This document shows, one piece after another, positions 34,423 through 43,736 of a stretch of 64,000 nucleotides of DNA (positions are counted from its first letter, which is position 1; each line of letters begins with the position of its first letter). The position numbers and the translations under genes were made by a program. Source of the stretch: an uncultured Bacteroidia bacterium (GTDB lineage: Bacteria > Bacteroidota > Bacteroidia > Bacteroidales > UBA932). The DNA lies in NCBI GenBank assembly GCA_902785575.1, contig CACZZF010000006.1, forward strand, positions 62,001 through 126,000. Reading direction: 5' to 3'. A model generated the notes under the pieces. It did no database searches and was not told the origin of the DNA. It was given only the letters and a program-made list of their open reading frames with translations.

Positions 34423-35574
34423 TTAATTGAAGGTGAAAGTGATGGAGACGTCGCCGAAGCGGTTGGGGACGTTGCTGTTCTTCTCGAGATAGTTAGCTGA
34501 CAGCTTGCCTCTCCAGACAATGTCGTCATTACGGCGATAGGGAATCTCCACATCAAAGCCGTAAGTCTTGGTTTTAATGGTAACCTTACCGCTTGACTTC
34601 CAAGAGGTTACCTTTCCTCCGTCATCCTCGTTGATAAGGAGTGCGCATTCTGTGAGCTGTCCGGACCATTCGGAAACGATAACCGTGTTATACCTCATAA
34701 CGCTTCCGATCTGCCCCCTCTTCACCTTAATCATCAAATCGGTCACTTCCGGGGTGTACTTGGAAAGATCAGCGACAATGTCAGCGGTGAAGGCCTTCAG
34801 GGAGCCCAATTTGATAAAGAACTCGCTACCTCCCGCCAGCCAGGAATCGTATTGTCTGTGAACCTTGAACTCTTTGAGTCTCAATGTTTTGAAATCAGTA
34901 TTTACCCTTGTCTCGACTGGTTCGGGGCGGAGTTTCGCCGCCATCTGAGGAGTCATTGCCCCGGCATCCTCATTCCAACCCACGACCCAGACAGGGTGAG
35001 TCATGGCATAATCCTCATCAACGGCTATCTCTTTGATAATCGTTTGCCCATTAGGCAGAAGTTCCCTCACAAAACCCACATTTGACTCAAGGTTCAACTC
35101 CGGACAGAATGTGATGACAGGCATGGACTTTTTGTCCCAATTCTCTGAATATGGCCAATAAATCTGGAGACCGGATGAGGCAAGATCAACTGATGAGACC
35201 GCGGGACATGCGGATATGGCTTGGCAGAGAGGTTCCGTATAATCCAAGTCAGATCTTGTCTCTGTCAACTCGTCACCAATCCCACGACCAGGAGAAGCGA
35301 ACATGTCCAGGAAAGTGTATTCTTCATCATAACCATTGGCAGATGAAGCGTTTACCCCATTCCAAACTTCCATGACTTGTTCAATGGAGATGGGTACTTC
35401 GGAAAGCATCCGAGCCACCGAGGCCGGTGTCGCGGAGAATGAGACTGTTGGCTCCATCGGAGTGATGATGGAAGACTCAGTCTTGTCACAAGCTTGGAAA
35501 GAAAGCAGGAGAACGGATGCGAGCGCCAACGGCAGCGGCAGTGGCGACTTCTTTTTAGCGATGAAATTTTTCAT
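34423..35574 (-). CDS. Lipoprotein of unknown function, 383 aa
   Basis: Lipobox SFQAC with Cys29, after a leader rich in Lys/Pro/Leu. The body is beta-rich (e.g. GQIGSVMRYNTVIVSEWSGQ, WLAGGSEFFIKLGS) and there is no recognisable enzyme motif. Bacteroidota carry many such secreted or surface lipoproteins. It lies alone on the minus strand between the DUF4160 gene and a terminator after prmC. Confidence 0.7.
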   Translation of the reverse strand: MKNFIAKKKSPLPLPLALASVLLLSFQACDKTESSIITPMEPTVSFSATPASVARMLSEVPISIEQVMEVWNGVNASSANGYDEEYTFLDMFASPGRGIGDELTETRSDLDYTEPLCQAISACPAVSSVDLASSGLQIYWPYSENWDKKSMPVITFCPELNLESNVGFVRELLPNGQTIIKEIAVDEDYAMTHPVWVVGWNEDAGAMTPQMAAKLRPEPVETRVNTDFKTLRLKEFKVHRQYDSWLAGGSEFFIKLGSLKAFTADIVADLSKYTPEVTDLMIKVKRGQIGSVMRYNTVIVSEWSGQLTECALLINEDDGGKVTSWKSSGKVTIKTKTYGFDVEIPYRRNDDIVWRGKLSANYLEKNSNVPNRFGDVSITFTFN

Positions 35575-35618
35575 TTTGAATAAGTTTTTAGTTGTTAATA
35601 TCTCACATCGCGAAGTGA

Positions 35619-35653
35619 CAAAAAATCATCCGTTGAACAAAATATTCAACGGA
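35619..35653 (-). terminator. Rho-independent terminator after prmC
   Basis: TCCGTTGAA (35629-35637) pairs with TTCAACGGA (35645-35653) around a 7-nt loop; on the minus strand a T-run follows (35620-35626). It ends the PBP1A-ddl-prmC transcript. Confidence 0.75.
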
Positions 35654-35693
35654 TAAATCCAGAAAAACGCCTTGCAGGAGGTTCGGAGGGCGA

Positions 35694-36617
35694 TTAGGAG
35701 AACTTCACGAAACGGTTTTTACCGTAAAAATCGTTCAACAACTCCACATTTTGGAAGCCTGAATCCTTGAAAACCGCCACGGTCCCGTCTCCGATCAACT
35801 CATTGATCTCAACTATTCCGGTCCCTCCCACAGAAAGAAGGCTGGCAGCCCATCTGGCGATCGCCCTATAAAACAACAGAGGATCGCCATCGGGGACGAA
35901 CAGCGCCAAGTCGGGCTCATATTCAGTGACGTTAGGACGCATCTCCGCTTTCTGGGACTCCATAATGTAGGGAGGGTTCGCCAAAATGAGATCGAACTTG
36001 CCGCTGAGGGAAACCGGTGGCTCAAGAAGGATGTCGGCTTGGAAGAAGACCGGCCTTTCGGCAGGCTCAAGGACCGGCCCTTCGACAGGCTCAGGGACCG
36101 GTTGGTGAGCTTGTCGAACCACAGGGGCCGGATCTTGGCTGGAAGCTACCGCAAGGGCTTTTTCTGAGATATCCACACCATAAACTTCAGACCCGGGGAT
36201 ATCCAGGGCCAGGGTCCATGCTATGCATCCCGAGCCAGTACACAGGTCAAGGATACGGATGGGACCAGATCTGTCTTTGGAAACCAGCAAACCAATCCTA
36301 ATCGCCTCAGCACAAAGAATTTCCGTCTCTGGTCTGGGAATCAGCACATCAGGACTCACCTTGAAACGACGCCCGCAAAACTCTTCGAACCCCAGCACAT
36401 ATTGCACAGGCTCGCCTGAAGCGAGCCTGTCAAGATCATCTGATAGTGCGGATAAATACTCTGTCGGGATAGTGTAAGATGGCTCAGTCACATGGGTGTA
36501 ACGGTCTATCCCAAGACGTTCCCCGCAGAGAAGATGAAGGATATTCCTGGCTTCGGGAGCCGGATAAAGGCTAGTAAGACGGGAAACCCCTTCCCTAAGG
36601 AAATCCCCGAGCAGCAT
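35694..36617 (-). CDS. prmC: Release factor glutamine methyltransferase
   Basis: 307 aa. Class I SAM-binding loop DLCTGSGCIA at 124-133, IPRPETE at 93-99 and catalytic NPPY at 214-217. PrmC methylates the Gln of the GGQ motif in RF1/RF2. A family B palindrome is translated at about 162-189 (VVRQAHQPVPEPVEG), between SAM motifs; relatives have a short loop there. The start shares one base with the ddl stop, so they are translated together. Confidence 0.9.
   Translation of the reverse strand: MLLGDFLREGVSRLTSLYPAPEARNILHLLCGERLGIDRYTHVTEPSYTIPTEYLSALSDDLDRLASGEPVQYVLGFEEFCGRRFKVSPDVLIPRPETEILCAEAIRIGLLVSKDRSGPIRILDLCTGSGCIAWTLALDIPGSEVYGVDISEKALAVASSQDPAPVVRQAHQPVPEPVEGPVLEPAERPVFFQADILLEPPVSLSGKFDLILANPPYIMESQKAEMRPNVTEYEPDLALFVPDGDPLLFYRAIARWAASLLSVGGTGIVEINELIGDGTVAVFKDSGFQNVELLNDFYGKNRFVKFS
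36049..36125 (-). repeat. Family B in-frame element (two units) in prmC
   Basis: TTCGACAGGCTCA (36081-36093) and TGAGCTTGTCGAA (36106-36118) form a near-perfect inverted repeat around ACCGGTT; a partial unit (TTTCGGCAGGCTCA) precedes it. Same family as GH2 6308-6364. Confidence 0.85.
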
Positions 36618-37633
36618 CAGGAACTCTCTATTATTCCTGTAAGGAAGTCGGTGATGTCGATTCCGGCGGTCCTGACCATCTTAGGGACGAGCGAGGCGCT
36701 TGTCATACCGGGGATAGTGTTGACCTCCAGGAAATAAAGGGCGTCCTCCGCCAAGATATAATCCACTCGGACCACACCTCTGCAACCAAGATAGGCATAA
36801 ATCTTTTTCGTGACTTCCTGGACATGGGTGCTGATGGCCTCGTCGACCGGCGCGGGGCAAATCTCCTGGCTGTTGCCGTTGTACTTGGCGTCATAATCGA
36901 AATAGTCATTATTGGTGACTATCTCGATGATAGGCAGGGCTTTGATTCCTTCTTTATCGGCATAAGCGGCGCAAGTGAGCTCACGACCTTGGATGCCCTG
37001 CTCGACAATCACAGTAGAACCCTCAGAGAAAGCGAAACTGATAGCCTCTTTGACATCCTCCGGCTTCGAGACTTTAGTTATACCGAAACTCGATCCGCCA
37101 TCTGTAGGCTTAACGAATACCGGGAACTTCAAAGTGGCGGCTATCTTCTCGGACACCTTGTCAAGATCCATCCCGTTACGCACAAACACGTCAAGGGCGC
37201 ACTTCACGAAATCCGTCTCACGAATGTAGCTCTTGCAGGCAAACTTGTCGAACGCCACGGCCGAAACGAAAGCGCTACAGCTGCTGAAAGGGATGCCGAG
37301 CATCTCCAGATAACCTTGAAGGAGACCGTTCTCTCCCGGGGTGCCATGCTGGACAATATAGGCATAATCAAACTTTACCTTCTCACCGTAGACCTTGACG
37401 GAGAAATCAGTCTTGTCAACTTCCGGACGAGATCCCTCGGGGAAAGGAATCCTCATCGCATCGTGTTTCTTCATCGCGACGAGCTGCCACTTACCGAACC
37501 TCGCGAATATCTCATAGACATCGTATTCCGTCCCGTCTATACGGGAGGCGACGAACTCTCCGCTGCGGCAAGAAACCTCCCATTCGGAAGAGTCACTGCC
37601 ATAGAACACCGCGATTTTGCTGAACTTGCCCAT
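36617..37633 (-). CDS. ddl: D-alanine--D-alanine ligase
   Basis: 338 aa ATP-grasp enzyme: VFVKPTDGGSSFGITKV, EQGIQGRELTC, RVDYILAED, FLEVNTIPGMT. Makes the D-Ala-D-Ala end of peptidoglycan precursors. It lies 3 nt after the PBP1A gene and overlaps prmC by 1 nt, so cell-wall synthesis genes are grouped here. Confidence 0.95.
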   Translation of the reverse strand: MGKFSKIAVFYGSDSSEWEVSCRSGEFVASRIDGTEYDVYEIFARFGKWQLVAMKKHDAMRIPFPEGSRPEVDKTDFSVKVYGEKVKFDYAYIVQHGTPGENGLLQGYLEMLGIPFSSCSAFVSAVAFDKFACKSYIRETDFVKCALDVFVRNGMDLDKVSEKIAATLKFPVFVKPTDGGSSFGITKVSKPEDVKEAISFAFSEGSTVIVEQGIQGRELTCAAYADKEGIKALPIIEIVTNNDYFDYDAKYNGNSQEICPAPVDEAISTHVQEVTKKIYAYLGCRGVVRVDYILAEDALYFLEVNTIPGMTSASLVPKMVRTAGIDITDFLTGIIESS

Positions 37634-37636
37634 ATC

Positions 37637-39988
37637 TTATTCAAAATAATAGTCTTCAATCTGCGATTGCTGCTCTGAGACCTCATCATCGCTTCCGGTG
37701 CAGCCCAAACCGTCCACAACTCCCGCGGGAGCGATGAACTTGTCATTGGCGGTTATGCCTAAAGTCCCGTCCGCCAACACTTTCTTCATGAATATACCCC
37801 ATGTGGGAAGGGACATGTTCGCTCCCTGGCCGAGAGTACCGGACTGGAAGTGGATCTGACGGTCCTCAGCCCCGGTCCAGACACCAGCGACAAGGGTCGG
37901 AGTGTAACCAATGAACCAGCCGTCTGAATTGTCATTGGTGGTACCGGTCTTTCCGGCTATCTCTCCCATCAAGTTATAACGGTAGCGCAGCCTGCTGGCT
38001 GTTCCACCTTGGACGACACCCTCCATAAGGTTGACCATCAGATAGGCAGTGTTCTCGCCGATGGCCTCACGTTTGCGGTTGGCGAACTCACTGATCACAT
38101 TGCCCTGGCTGTCTTCTATCCTTGTGACAAACAGAGGAGACACATATACTCCCCTGGAAGGGAATGTGTTGTAAGCGGCTACCATCTCCCACAGAGAGAT
38201 GTCGGCGGGGCCGACACATAGAGCGGGAACCTCGTCAATATGACTCTGGATACCCATCCTTCGCATCATGTCAGCCATGGCCTCGGGGCCGAACTGCTTC
38301 ATCAGATAAGCTGAGATATTATTGGAACTGTTCGTCAGTCCCCATTTCAAGGTCACAGTCTTCCCGATCCACTTCTCGCTATCGGTACTCCTTGGTGTCC
38401 AAGTGGTTCCGCCAGGAATCTCAAAAGTCTGAGGCAGGTCGACCACCTTGTCGCAAGGTGTCATGCCCTCCTGCATCGCAAGTGTGTAAAGGAAGGGCTT
38501 GATCGTGGAACCAACCTGACGTTTGCCCTGACGGACATTATCATATTTGAAATAACGGTAATTGGGACCTCCGACATAAGCCTTGACGTGTCCTGTGCCG
38601 GGCTCCATGGCCACAAAGGCAGTCCTGAGCATCGACTTGTAATACTTGATCGAGTCGTCAGGAGTCATCGTGGTGTCGATATAGCCTTTGCTATTATAAG
38701 CGAAAATACGCATCTTGACCGGCACCGAGAATGTCTTCTGGATCTGGGAATCGCTCAAACCATCTTTCTTGAGAAGGCGCCAGCGGTCACTCCACCTGCG
38801 AGCCTGGTTCATCAGGCGGTCGCGTGTCGCCTGGTCAATATCATTTGAGAACGGAGCGTTAGTCTTGTATTTCAGATCCTTCATGAAATCCGCCTGAAGC
38901 TCTTTGATCCTTTCAGCGACAGCCTCCTCGGCATATTTCTGCATCTTGTAGTTGATGGTAGTGTATATCCTTAGGCCATCCCTGTCAAGATCGTAAGGCG
39001 TACCGTCCGTCTTGGTGTTCTTCTCAAGCCATCCGTATAACTCATCATTCGCCCAAGCGAGAGAGTCAGCCGTGTAGTCCTCACGGACCTTGTAATCAGA
39101 ACGACGGGGCTTCTTGGCGGTCATCACGCGCCTGATCATATCCCTGAAATATGGCGCCCTTCCGGCGTTATGATCCTGGATCTCATAATTGAGGGTGATC
39201 GGGATCTCGCGGATAGAGTCCCTCTGGGCCTTGTCAATATAACCAGCCTTCTCCATCTGTCCGATCACGAAGTTCCTCCTGATCAACGCCTTATCCGGAT
39301 TGAGCGCGGGGTTGTAACGAGTCGGCTTGTTGACCATTCCCACCAACATCGCGCTTTCCTCGACTGTCAGGTCAGAGGGATGCTTCCCGAAGAAAGTCTC
39401 AGCCGCAGAACGGACTCCATAAGCGCTACTGCCGAAGAATATGGAGTTGAGATACATGGTCATTATCTCATCCTTGGTGTAGTCTCTCTCCAGTTTCACG
39501 GCAGTGATCCACTCCTTGAGTTTGATCCAGACCATCTTCATGTGATATATTCCGGGGACTTTCCTGCCTATCTCCATTCTGGGGTACAAGGTCTTCGCGA
39601 GCTGCTGTGTGATCGTGCTGCCTCCTCCCTGATTGGAACGACGCAGCAGGATAGTCTTGAAAAGCACACGTGCAAGACCTTTGAAATCAATACCGGAATG
39701 CTTGTAGAACCTGGCGTCCTCAGTGGCGACAGCGGCGTGGACCAGGTTGGGAGAAAGCTCCTCGTAGGTCACGTAAGTCCTGTTCTCAATGTGGAAGGTG
39801 GCCAGGGTCTCCCCGTCCTGGGCTATGATCTGTGTGGCAAGGTTGTTTTCCGGATTCTCAAGCTCCTTGAAGGATGGGATGTCAGCGAACATCCAAACCA
39901 GCAAGATCATGAATAACACGAACAAAACCGGTATGGTGATGAGTATCCAGAACCACTTTGTGATTTTCTTTCTCGTCTCTTTGGTCAT
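37637..39988 (-). CDS. Bifunctional penicillin-binding protein 1A (GT51 + transpeptidase)
   Basis: 783 aa from ATG 39988, chosen because the membrane anchor begins there (MTKETRKKITKWFWILIT). GT51: ATEDARFYKH with catalytic Glu and GGGSTITQQLAKT. Transpeptidase: Ser/Lys in GSTIKPF, SSN in TNSSNNISAY and KTGT in AGKTGTTND. It polymerises and cross-links peptidoglycan at the inner membrane. A TAAATTTG box at 39997-40004 leaves only about a 5-nt leader. Confidence 0.94.
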   Translation of the reverse strand: MTKETRKKITKWFWILITIPVLFVLFMILLVWMFADIPSFKELENPENNLATQIIAQDGETLATFHIENRTYVTYEELSPNLVHAAVATEDARFYKHSGIDFKGLARVLFKTILLRRSNQGGGSTITQQLAKTLYPRMEIGRKVPGIYHMKMVWIKLKEWITAVKLERDYTKDEIMTMYLNSIFFGSSAYGVRSAAETFFGKHPSDLTVEESAMLVGMVNKPTRYNPALNPDKALIRRNFVIGQMEKAGYIDKAQRDSIREIPITLNYEIQDHNAGRAPYFRDMIRRVMTAKKPRRSDYKVREDYTADSLAWANDELYGWLEKNTKTDGTPYDLDRDGLRIYTTINYKMQKYAEEAVAERIKELQADFMKDLKYKTNAPFSNDIDQATRDRLMNQARRWSDRWRLLKKDGLSDSQIQKTFSVPVKMRIFAYNSKGYIDTTMTPDDSIKYYKSMLRTAFVAMEPGTGHVKAYVGGPNYRYFKYDNVRQGKRQVGSTIKPFLYTLAMQEGMTPCDKVVDLPQTFEIPGGTTWTPRSTDSEKWIGKTVTLKWGLTNSSNNISAYLMKQFGPEAMADMMRRMGIQSHIDEVPALCVGPADISLWEMVAAYNTFPSRGVYVSPLFVTRIEDSQGNVISEFANRKREAIGENTAYLMVNLMEGVVQGGTASRLRYRYNLMGEIAGKTGTTNDNSDGWFIGYTPTLVAGVWTGAEDRQIHFQSGTLGQGANMSLPTWGIFMKKVLADGTLGITANDKFIAPAGVVDGLGCTGSDDEVSEQQSQIEDYYFE

Positions 39989-39996
39989 AATAAAGA

Positions 39997-40004
39997 CAAA
40001 TTTA
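39997..40004 (-). promoter_or_regulatory. -7 box TAAATTTG for PBP1A-ddl-prmC
   Basis: Perfect TAnnTTTG. The predicted start is about 5 nt before ATG 39988, a very short leader. Confidence 0.5.
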
Positions 40005-40095
40005 TAACAAAATTTGGAAAATTGCCCGGTTTGTGCTTTACTTTGCGGTGCGAAACATCGAACAATACTATGAACAACTTTCAAAACAAGACATT

Positions 40096-42411
40096 ATGGC
40101 AGACAATCTAGTTATCGTGGAGTCTCCGGCAAAAGCCAAGACAATCCAGAAGTACCTCGGAGATGACTTCACCGTCAAATCCAGTTTCGGACATATCAGA
40201 GACTTACAAGACAACAAACTGAGCGTGGATGTGGAAAAGGGGTTCGCCCCCGAGTATGTGATCCCGGCTGACAAGAGAAGGGTTGTGGCGGATCTTAAGA
40301 GAGCGGCCGACTCAGTTTCCACAGTGTGGCTCGCATCCGATGAGGACCGTGAGGGAGAAGCTATATCTTGGCATCTTTTCGAGACTCTCGGACTCAAAGA
40401 GGATAAGACCAAAAGGATAGTATTCCACGAAATCACCAAGGACGCCATCTTGAACGCCGTCCGAACCCCCAGATCCATAGACATGAATCTCGTGAACGCC
40501 CAGCAGGCGCGCCGTGTCCTTGACAGGCTTGTCGGCTTCGAGCTTTCACCTGTCCTTTGGAGAAAGATTCAGCCGAAACTTTCGGCTGGCCGTGTGCAAT
40601 CAGTCGCTCTACGACTGGTTGTGGAGAGGGAAAAGGAGATCATGAATTTCAAGAACGAGTCGTTCTACAAAGTCGAGGCGGTATTCCACCCGGCCGGATT
40701 GCCCGCTTCTGTCAAGGTCAAAGCTACTCTGGACACAAAATTCCCAAATATTGAGGAAGCCAGGGCATTCCTGCAGGATTGCGTTGACGCCGAGTTCAAG
40801 ATCTCTGATGTCGAGAAGAAAGAGGCGGTCAGGTATCCCGCTCCTCCGTTCACTACCTCAACCCTCCAGCAGGAGGCCGCGAGGAAACTCCATTTCCCCG
40901 TAAGCGTGACGATGAGGGTGGCTCAGTCACTCTATGAGAGAGGTCTGATCACTTACATGAGAACAGACTCCACAAATCTCTCGTCGCTCGCGCTTGGCAC
41001 CTCCAAGAAGTATATTATCGAGCATTTTGGAGAGGAATATCAGAAGACCCGTCAGTTCAAGACCCACAGCAAGGGAGCCCAGGAAGCCCATGAGGCGATC
41101 AGGCCAACATTTGTGGAAAACACTGATATTGATGGGAACGCGCAGGAGAAAAAGCTCTACAATCTCATCTGGAAGCGCACTGTCGCCTCTCAGATGGCAG
41201 ATGCGAAAGTGCTGCTGACCACGATGAAAGTATCCTCAGACAAGAGGACCGAGAAGTTCAATGTGCAAGCCACCCAAGTGCTATTCGATGGTTTCCTCAA
41301 GCTTTACATGGAGGGCACCGATGACCAGGAGGCGGAGAATGATGATGTAATCCTCCCTGACCTGAACACCGGCCACATCATGGAAAGGAAGGGTATTACC
41401 GCTGAGCAGAAATACACAGCCGCTCCTCCGAGATATTCAGAGGCCACTCTTGTTAAGAAACTGGAAGAACTCGGAATCGGACGCCCTTCGACCTACGCCA
41501 CCACAATCAGCACCTTGAAATCCGGCAGAGGCTACATAGTCAACGGTGACAAAGAAGGGCAAAAATTCCCTGTCACCCACTTGACACTAAAGGACTCTAC
41601 CATAACGGAAACATCTAAGACTGAGACTGTTGGGGCCGAGAGAGGAAAACTCCTTCCTCAAGAGATCGGGATGATTGTGACGGAATATCTCGAGAAAAAC
41701 TTCACTGACATAATGGACTACGACTTCACCGCTAATGTGGAGAAGGATTTCGACCAGGTCGCCAGTGGTGAGCAGGAGTGGAACAAAGTCATCGGAGAGT
41801 TCTACTCACCTTTCCACAAGAAGGTGGAAGAAGTGCTCCATGACGGTAACTTCAGCCGCGTGTCAAAGGAGATCGGAGTCGATCCCGAAGGTAATGTGAT
41901 CATGGCGAAGTTCGGAAAATTCGGGCCGTTCATCCAGAAAGGGGAAGGGGAAAATGCGCAGTTCGCCTCACTCGCCAAAGGGCAGCTGATCGAGAATATA
42001 ACTCTCGCTGAAGCTCTTAAGCTTTTCGAGCTTCCGAGAACTGTAGGCGAATACAAAGGCGTACCGGTGATAGCAACCAAGGGACGTTTCGGCCCATACA
42101 TCAAATATGGCGACAAGAATGTCTCCCTGCCAAAAGGCAAGGATCCTGTCAAGGTCAACCTGGAGGATTGCATAGCCCTGATTGACGCCAGCGAAGGAAA
42201 CACAACGGAGAACCCTGTGATCATGGAGTTCAAGGACTCTGATATCCAGGTGATAAACGGACGGTATGGTCCTTACATCAAGGCCGGAGGATCCAACTAC
42301 AGACTTCCTAAAGACACTGATGCCGCCACGCTCACAGAAGAGGCTTGCAAGGAGATTATTGAAAATTCAAAACCGACGGCCAAAGGTCGCAGACGTTTCA
42401 AAAAGTCTTGA
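40096..42411 (+). CDS. topA: DNA topoisomerase I
   Basis: 771 aa from ATG 40096 (an upstream in-frame ATG at 40033 precedes a non-conserved stretch). Toprim with Glu9 and the DEDREGE metal site at 82-88; catalytic Tyr287 in LITYMRTDST. The C-terminus is made of the repeat type that reads GPYIKYGDKNVSLPK and GRYGPYIKAGGSNYRLPK; no zinc fingers are seen. It relaxes negative supercoils. Confidence 0.95.
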   Translation: MADNLVIVESPAKAKTIQKYLGDDFTVKSSFGHIRDLQDNKLSVDVEKGFAPEYVIPADKRRVVADLKRAADSVSTVWLASDEDREGEAISWHLFETLGLKEDKTKRIVFHEITKDAILNAVRTPRSIDMNLVNAQQARRVLDRLVGFELSPVLWRKIQPKLSAGRVQSVALRLVVEREKEIMNFKNESFYKVEAVFHPAGLPASVKVKATLDTKFPNIEEARAFLQDCVDAEFKISDVEKKEAVRYPAPPFTTSTLQQEAARKLHFPVSVTMRVAQSLYERGLITYMRTDSTNLSSLALGTSKKYIIEHFGEEYQKTRQFKTHSKGAQEAHEAIRPTFVENTDIDGNAQEKKLYNLIWKRTVASQMADAKVLLTTMKVSSDKRTEKFNVQATQVLFDGFLKLYMEGTDDQEAENDDVILPDLNTGHIMERKGITAEQKYTAAPPRYSEATLVKKLEELGIGRPSTYATTISTLKSGRGYIVNGDKEGQKFPVTHLTLKDSTITETSKTETVGAERGKLLPQEIGMIVTEYLEKNFTDIMDYDFTANVEKDFDQVASGEQEWNKVIGEFYSPFHKKVEEVLHDGNFSRVSKEIGVDPEGNVIMAKFGKFGPFIQKGEGENAQFASLAKGQLIENITLAEALKLFELPRTVGEYKGVPVIATKGRFGPYIKYGDKNVSLPKGKDPVKVNLEDCIALIDASEGNTTENPVIMEFKDSDIQVINGRYGPYIKAGGSNYRLPKDTDAATLTEEACKEIIENSKPTAKGRRRFKKS

Positions 42412-42437
42412 TTTTTTAAATAATTTGGTTAAATTTG
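42407..42437 (+). promoter_or_regulatory. Promoter of the Lrp-type gene, overlapping the end of topA
   Basis: CTTG at 42407-42410, 19 nt, TAAATTTG at 42430-42437. Leader about 24 nt to ATG 42465. Confidence 0.6.
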
Positions 42438-42464
42438 CCACCTGCAAGTTATAAATTGAAAGCA

Positions 42465-42971
42465 ATGGCAACTTACCACATCGACCAGATCGACCAGAAG
42501 ATCCTTTCTTTCCTGGTGAAAAACGCAAGGATGCCTTTCTTGGAAATCGCTCGTGAGTGCGGGGTTTCAGGTGCGGCTATCCATCAGAGAGTCAAGCGTT
42601 TGGAGACAAACGGAGTTATCACGGGATCCCGCCTGCTGGTAAAACCTCAGGCTCTCGGACTCAATGTTTGCGCATTCATCAGCGTGACCCTTTCTGAAGC
42701 CAACAAGTATCCCGAAGTTGTCGCTTGCCTTAAGAAAATTCCCGAGATTGTGGAGTGTCATTTCGTGACCGGCAGCGCGGCCTTGCTTGTGAAGGTTTAT
42801 TGCTTTGACAATGACCATTTGATGGAAGTCCTGCTGAACACGATGCAGAATATTCCTTTCGTCCAGTCGACAGACACAATGATCTCTCTCGACCAGGCCA
42901 TTGAGCGTCAGGTGTGGGTTAAAGACTATAAGAGCACCAGTTACCAGACTAACGGCGAGAGGATGAAATAA
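42465..42971 (+). CDS. Lrp/AsnC family transcriptional regulator
   Basis: 168 aa from ATG 42465. N-terminal HTH (IDQKILSFLVKNARMPFLEI, then SGAAIHQRVKRLE) and C-terminal RAM ligand-binding domain (GLNVCAFISVTLS, ECHFVTGSAALLVKVY). Members sense amino acids as oligomers. The 3' end overlaps the convergent ispD by 23 nt. The target is unknown. Confidence 0.92.
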   Translation: MATYHIDQIDQKILSFLVKNARMPFLEIARECGVSGAAIHQRVKRLETNGVITGSRLLVKPQALGLNVCAFISVTLSEANKYPEVVACLKKIPEIVECHFVTGSAALLVKVYCFDNDHLMEVLLNTMQNIPFVQSTDTMISLDQAIERQVWVKDYKSTSYQTNGERMK

Positions 42972-43671
42972 TCATCCTTGCCAGCGCGAGATCCTCTGGC
43001 GAAGTCAGCTTGAAATTATACCTCTCTCCCAGACAATAGGAGAGGGGTATTCCTTTTCTGGCGGCGACAGAAGCGTCATCCGTGAAAGAGGTGTCGAAGG
43101 CTTGTGAATATGCCGCCTTGATGTCTTCGGAGCGGAACATCTGCGGAGTCTGCGCGCAGTAGACCCTGGACCGGTCGATCTCCTCTCCTGAAGACTTCAG
43201 TATATCCTCCCCTAAATCTCCCTTGGCCTTATCCAGCAATTTCAAGGTGTCTACCGATGGAAGGACAGGAATCAATGCCCGGCACTTTCCCGTAGACATT
43301 TTTGAGAACATATTCCTGACCAATTCTTGAGAGAGAAGGGGACGTACCCCATCGTGAATGGCCACCACAGCCCCATCCGGCACCTTTTCGAGAGCGTTCC
43401 TCACCGAATGGAAACGGGTGAATCCACCGGCCACAAGAAGCTGCGGGCAGAGGAAATCCGACGATAGGCAATATTCCCTCCAAAAAGAGATATGTTCCCT
43501 CGGAAGGACAGTAATCACCCGTATTTCCGGCACCGCTGAGACGAATGTCTCGATAGTTCTCCTGAGAATCGGCTTCCCACCAAGATCCAAAAATTGTTTG
43601 GGCGTGGAAGAGCCCATACGGCTGCCACTTCCGGCCGCCATCACGATCAATATTTTGTCTCCGACATTCAT
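42949..43671 (-). CDS. ispD: 2-C-methyl-D-erythritol 4-phosphate cytidylyltransferase
   Basis: 240 aa from ATG 43671, chosen because the family starts right at the nucleotide-binding loop: ILIVMAAGSGSRMGSSTPKQF. Further motifs are GGFTRFHSVRNAL, VAIHDGVRPL and TDDAS. It makes CDP-ME in the MEP isoprenoid route. Longer frames upstream enter an AT-rich region. Head-to-head with mreB. Confidence 0.93.
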   Translation of the reverse strand: MNVGDKILIVMAAGSGSRMGSSTPKQFLDLGGKPILRRTIETFVSAVPEIRVITVLPREHISFWREYCLSSDFLCPQLLVAGGFTRFHSVRNALEKVPDGAVVAIHDGVRPLLSQELVRNMFSKMSTGKCRALIPVLPSVDTLKLLDKAKGDLGEDILKSSGEEIDRSRVYCAQTPQMFRSEDIKAAYSQAFDTSFTDDASVAARKGIPLSYCLGERYNFKLTSPEDLALARMIISSSRR

Positions 43672-43736
43672 AATTATCCTCGCGAATATAACTTTTTTTG
43701 TATATTTACAAGTTGTAAACAAGACATGGTTTTTAT

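Noticed and set aside
40033..40095. Earlier start for topA
   Set aside because: The family begins just before IVESPAKAKTI; the upstream residues are not conserved in type and a start at 40096 fits.
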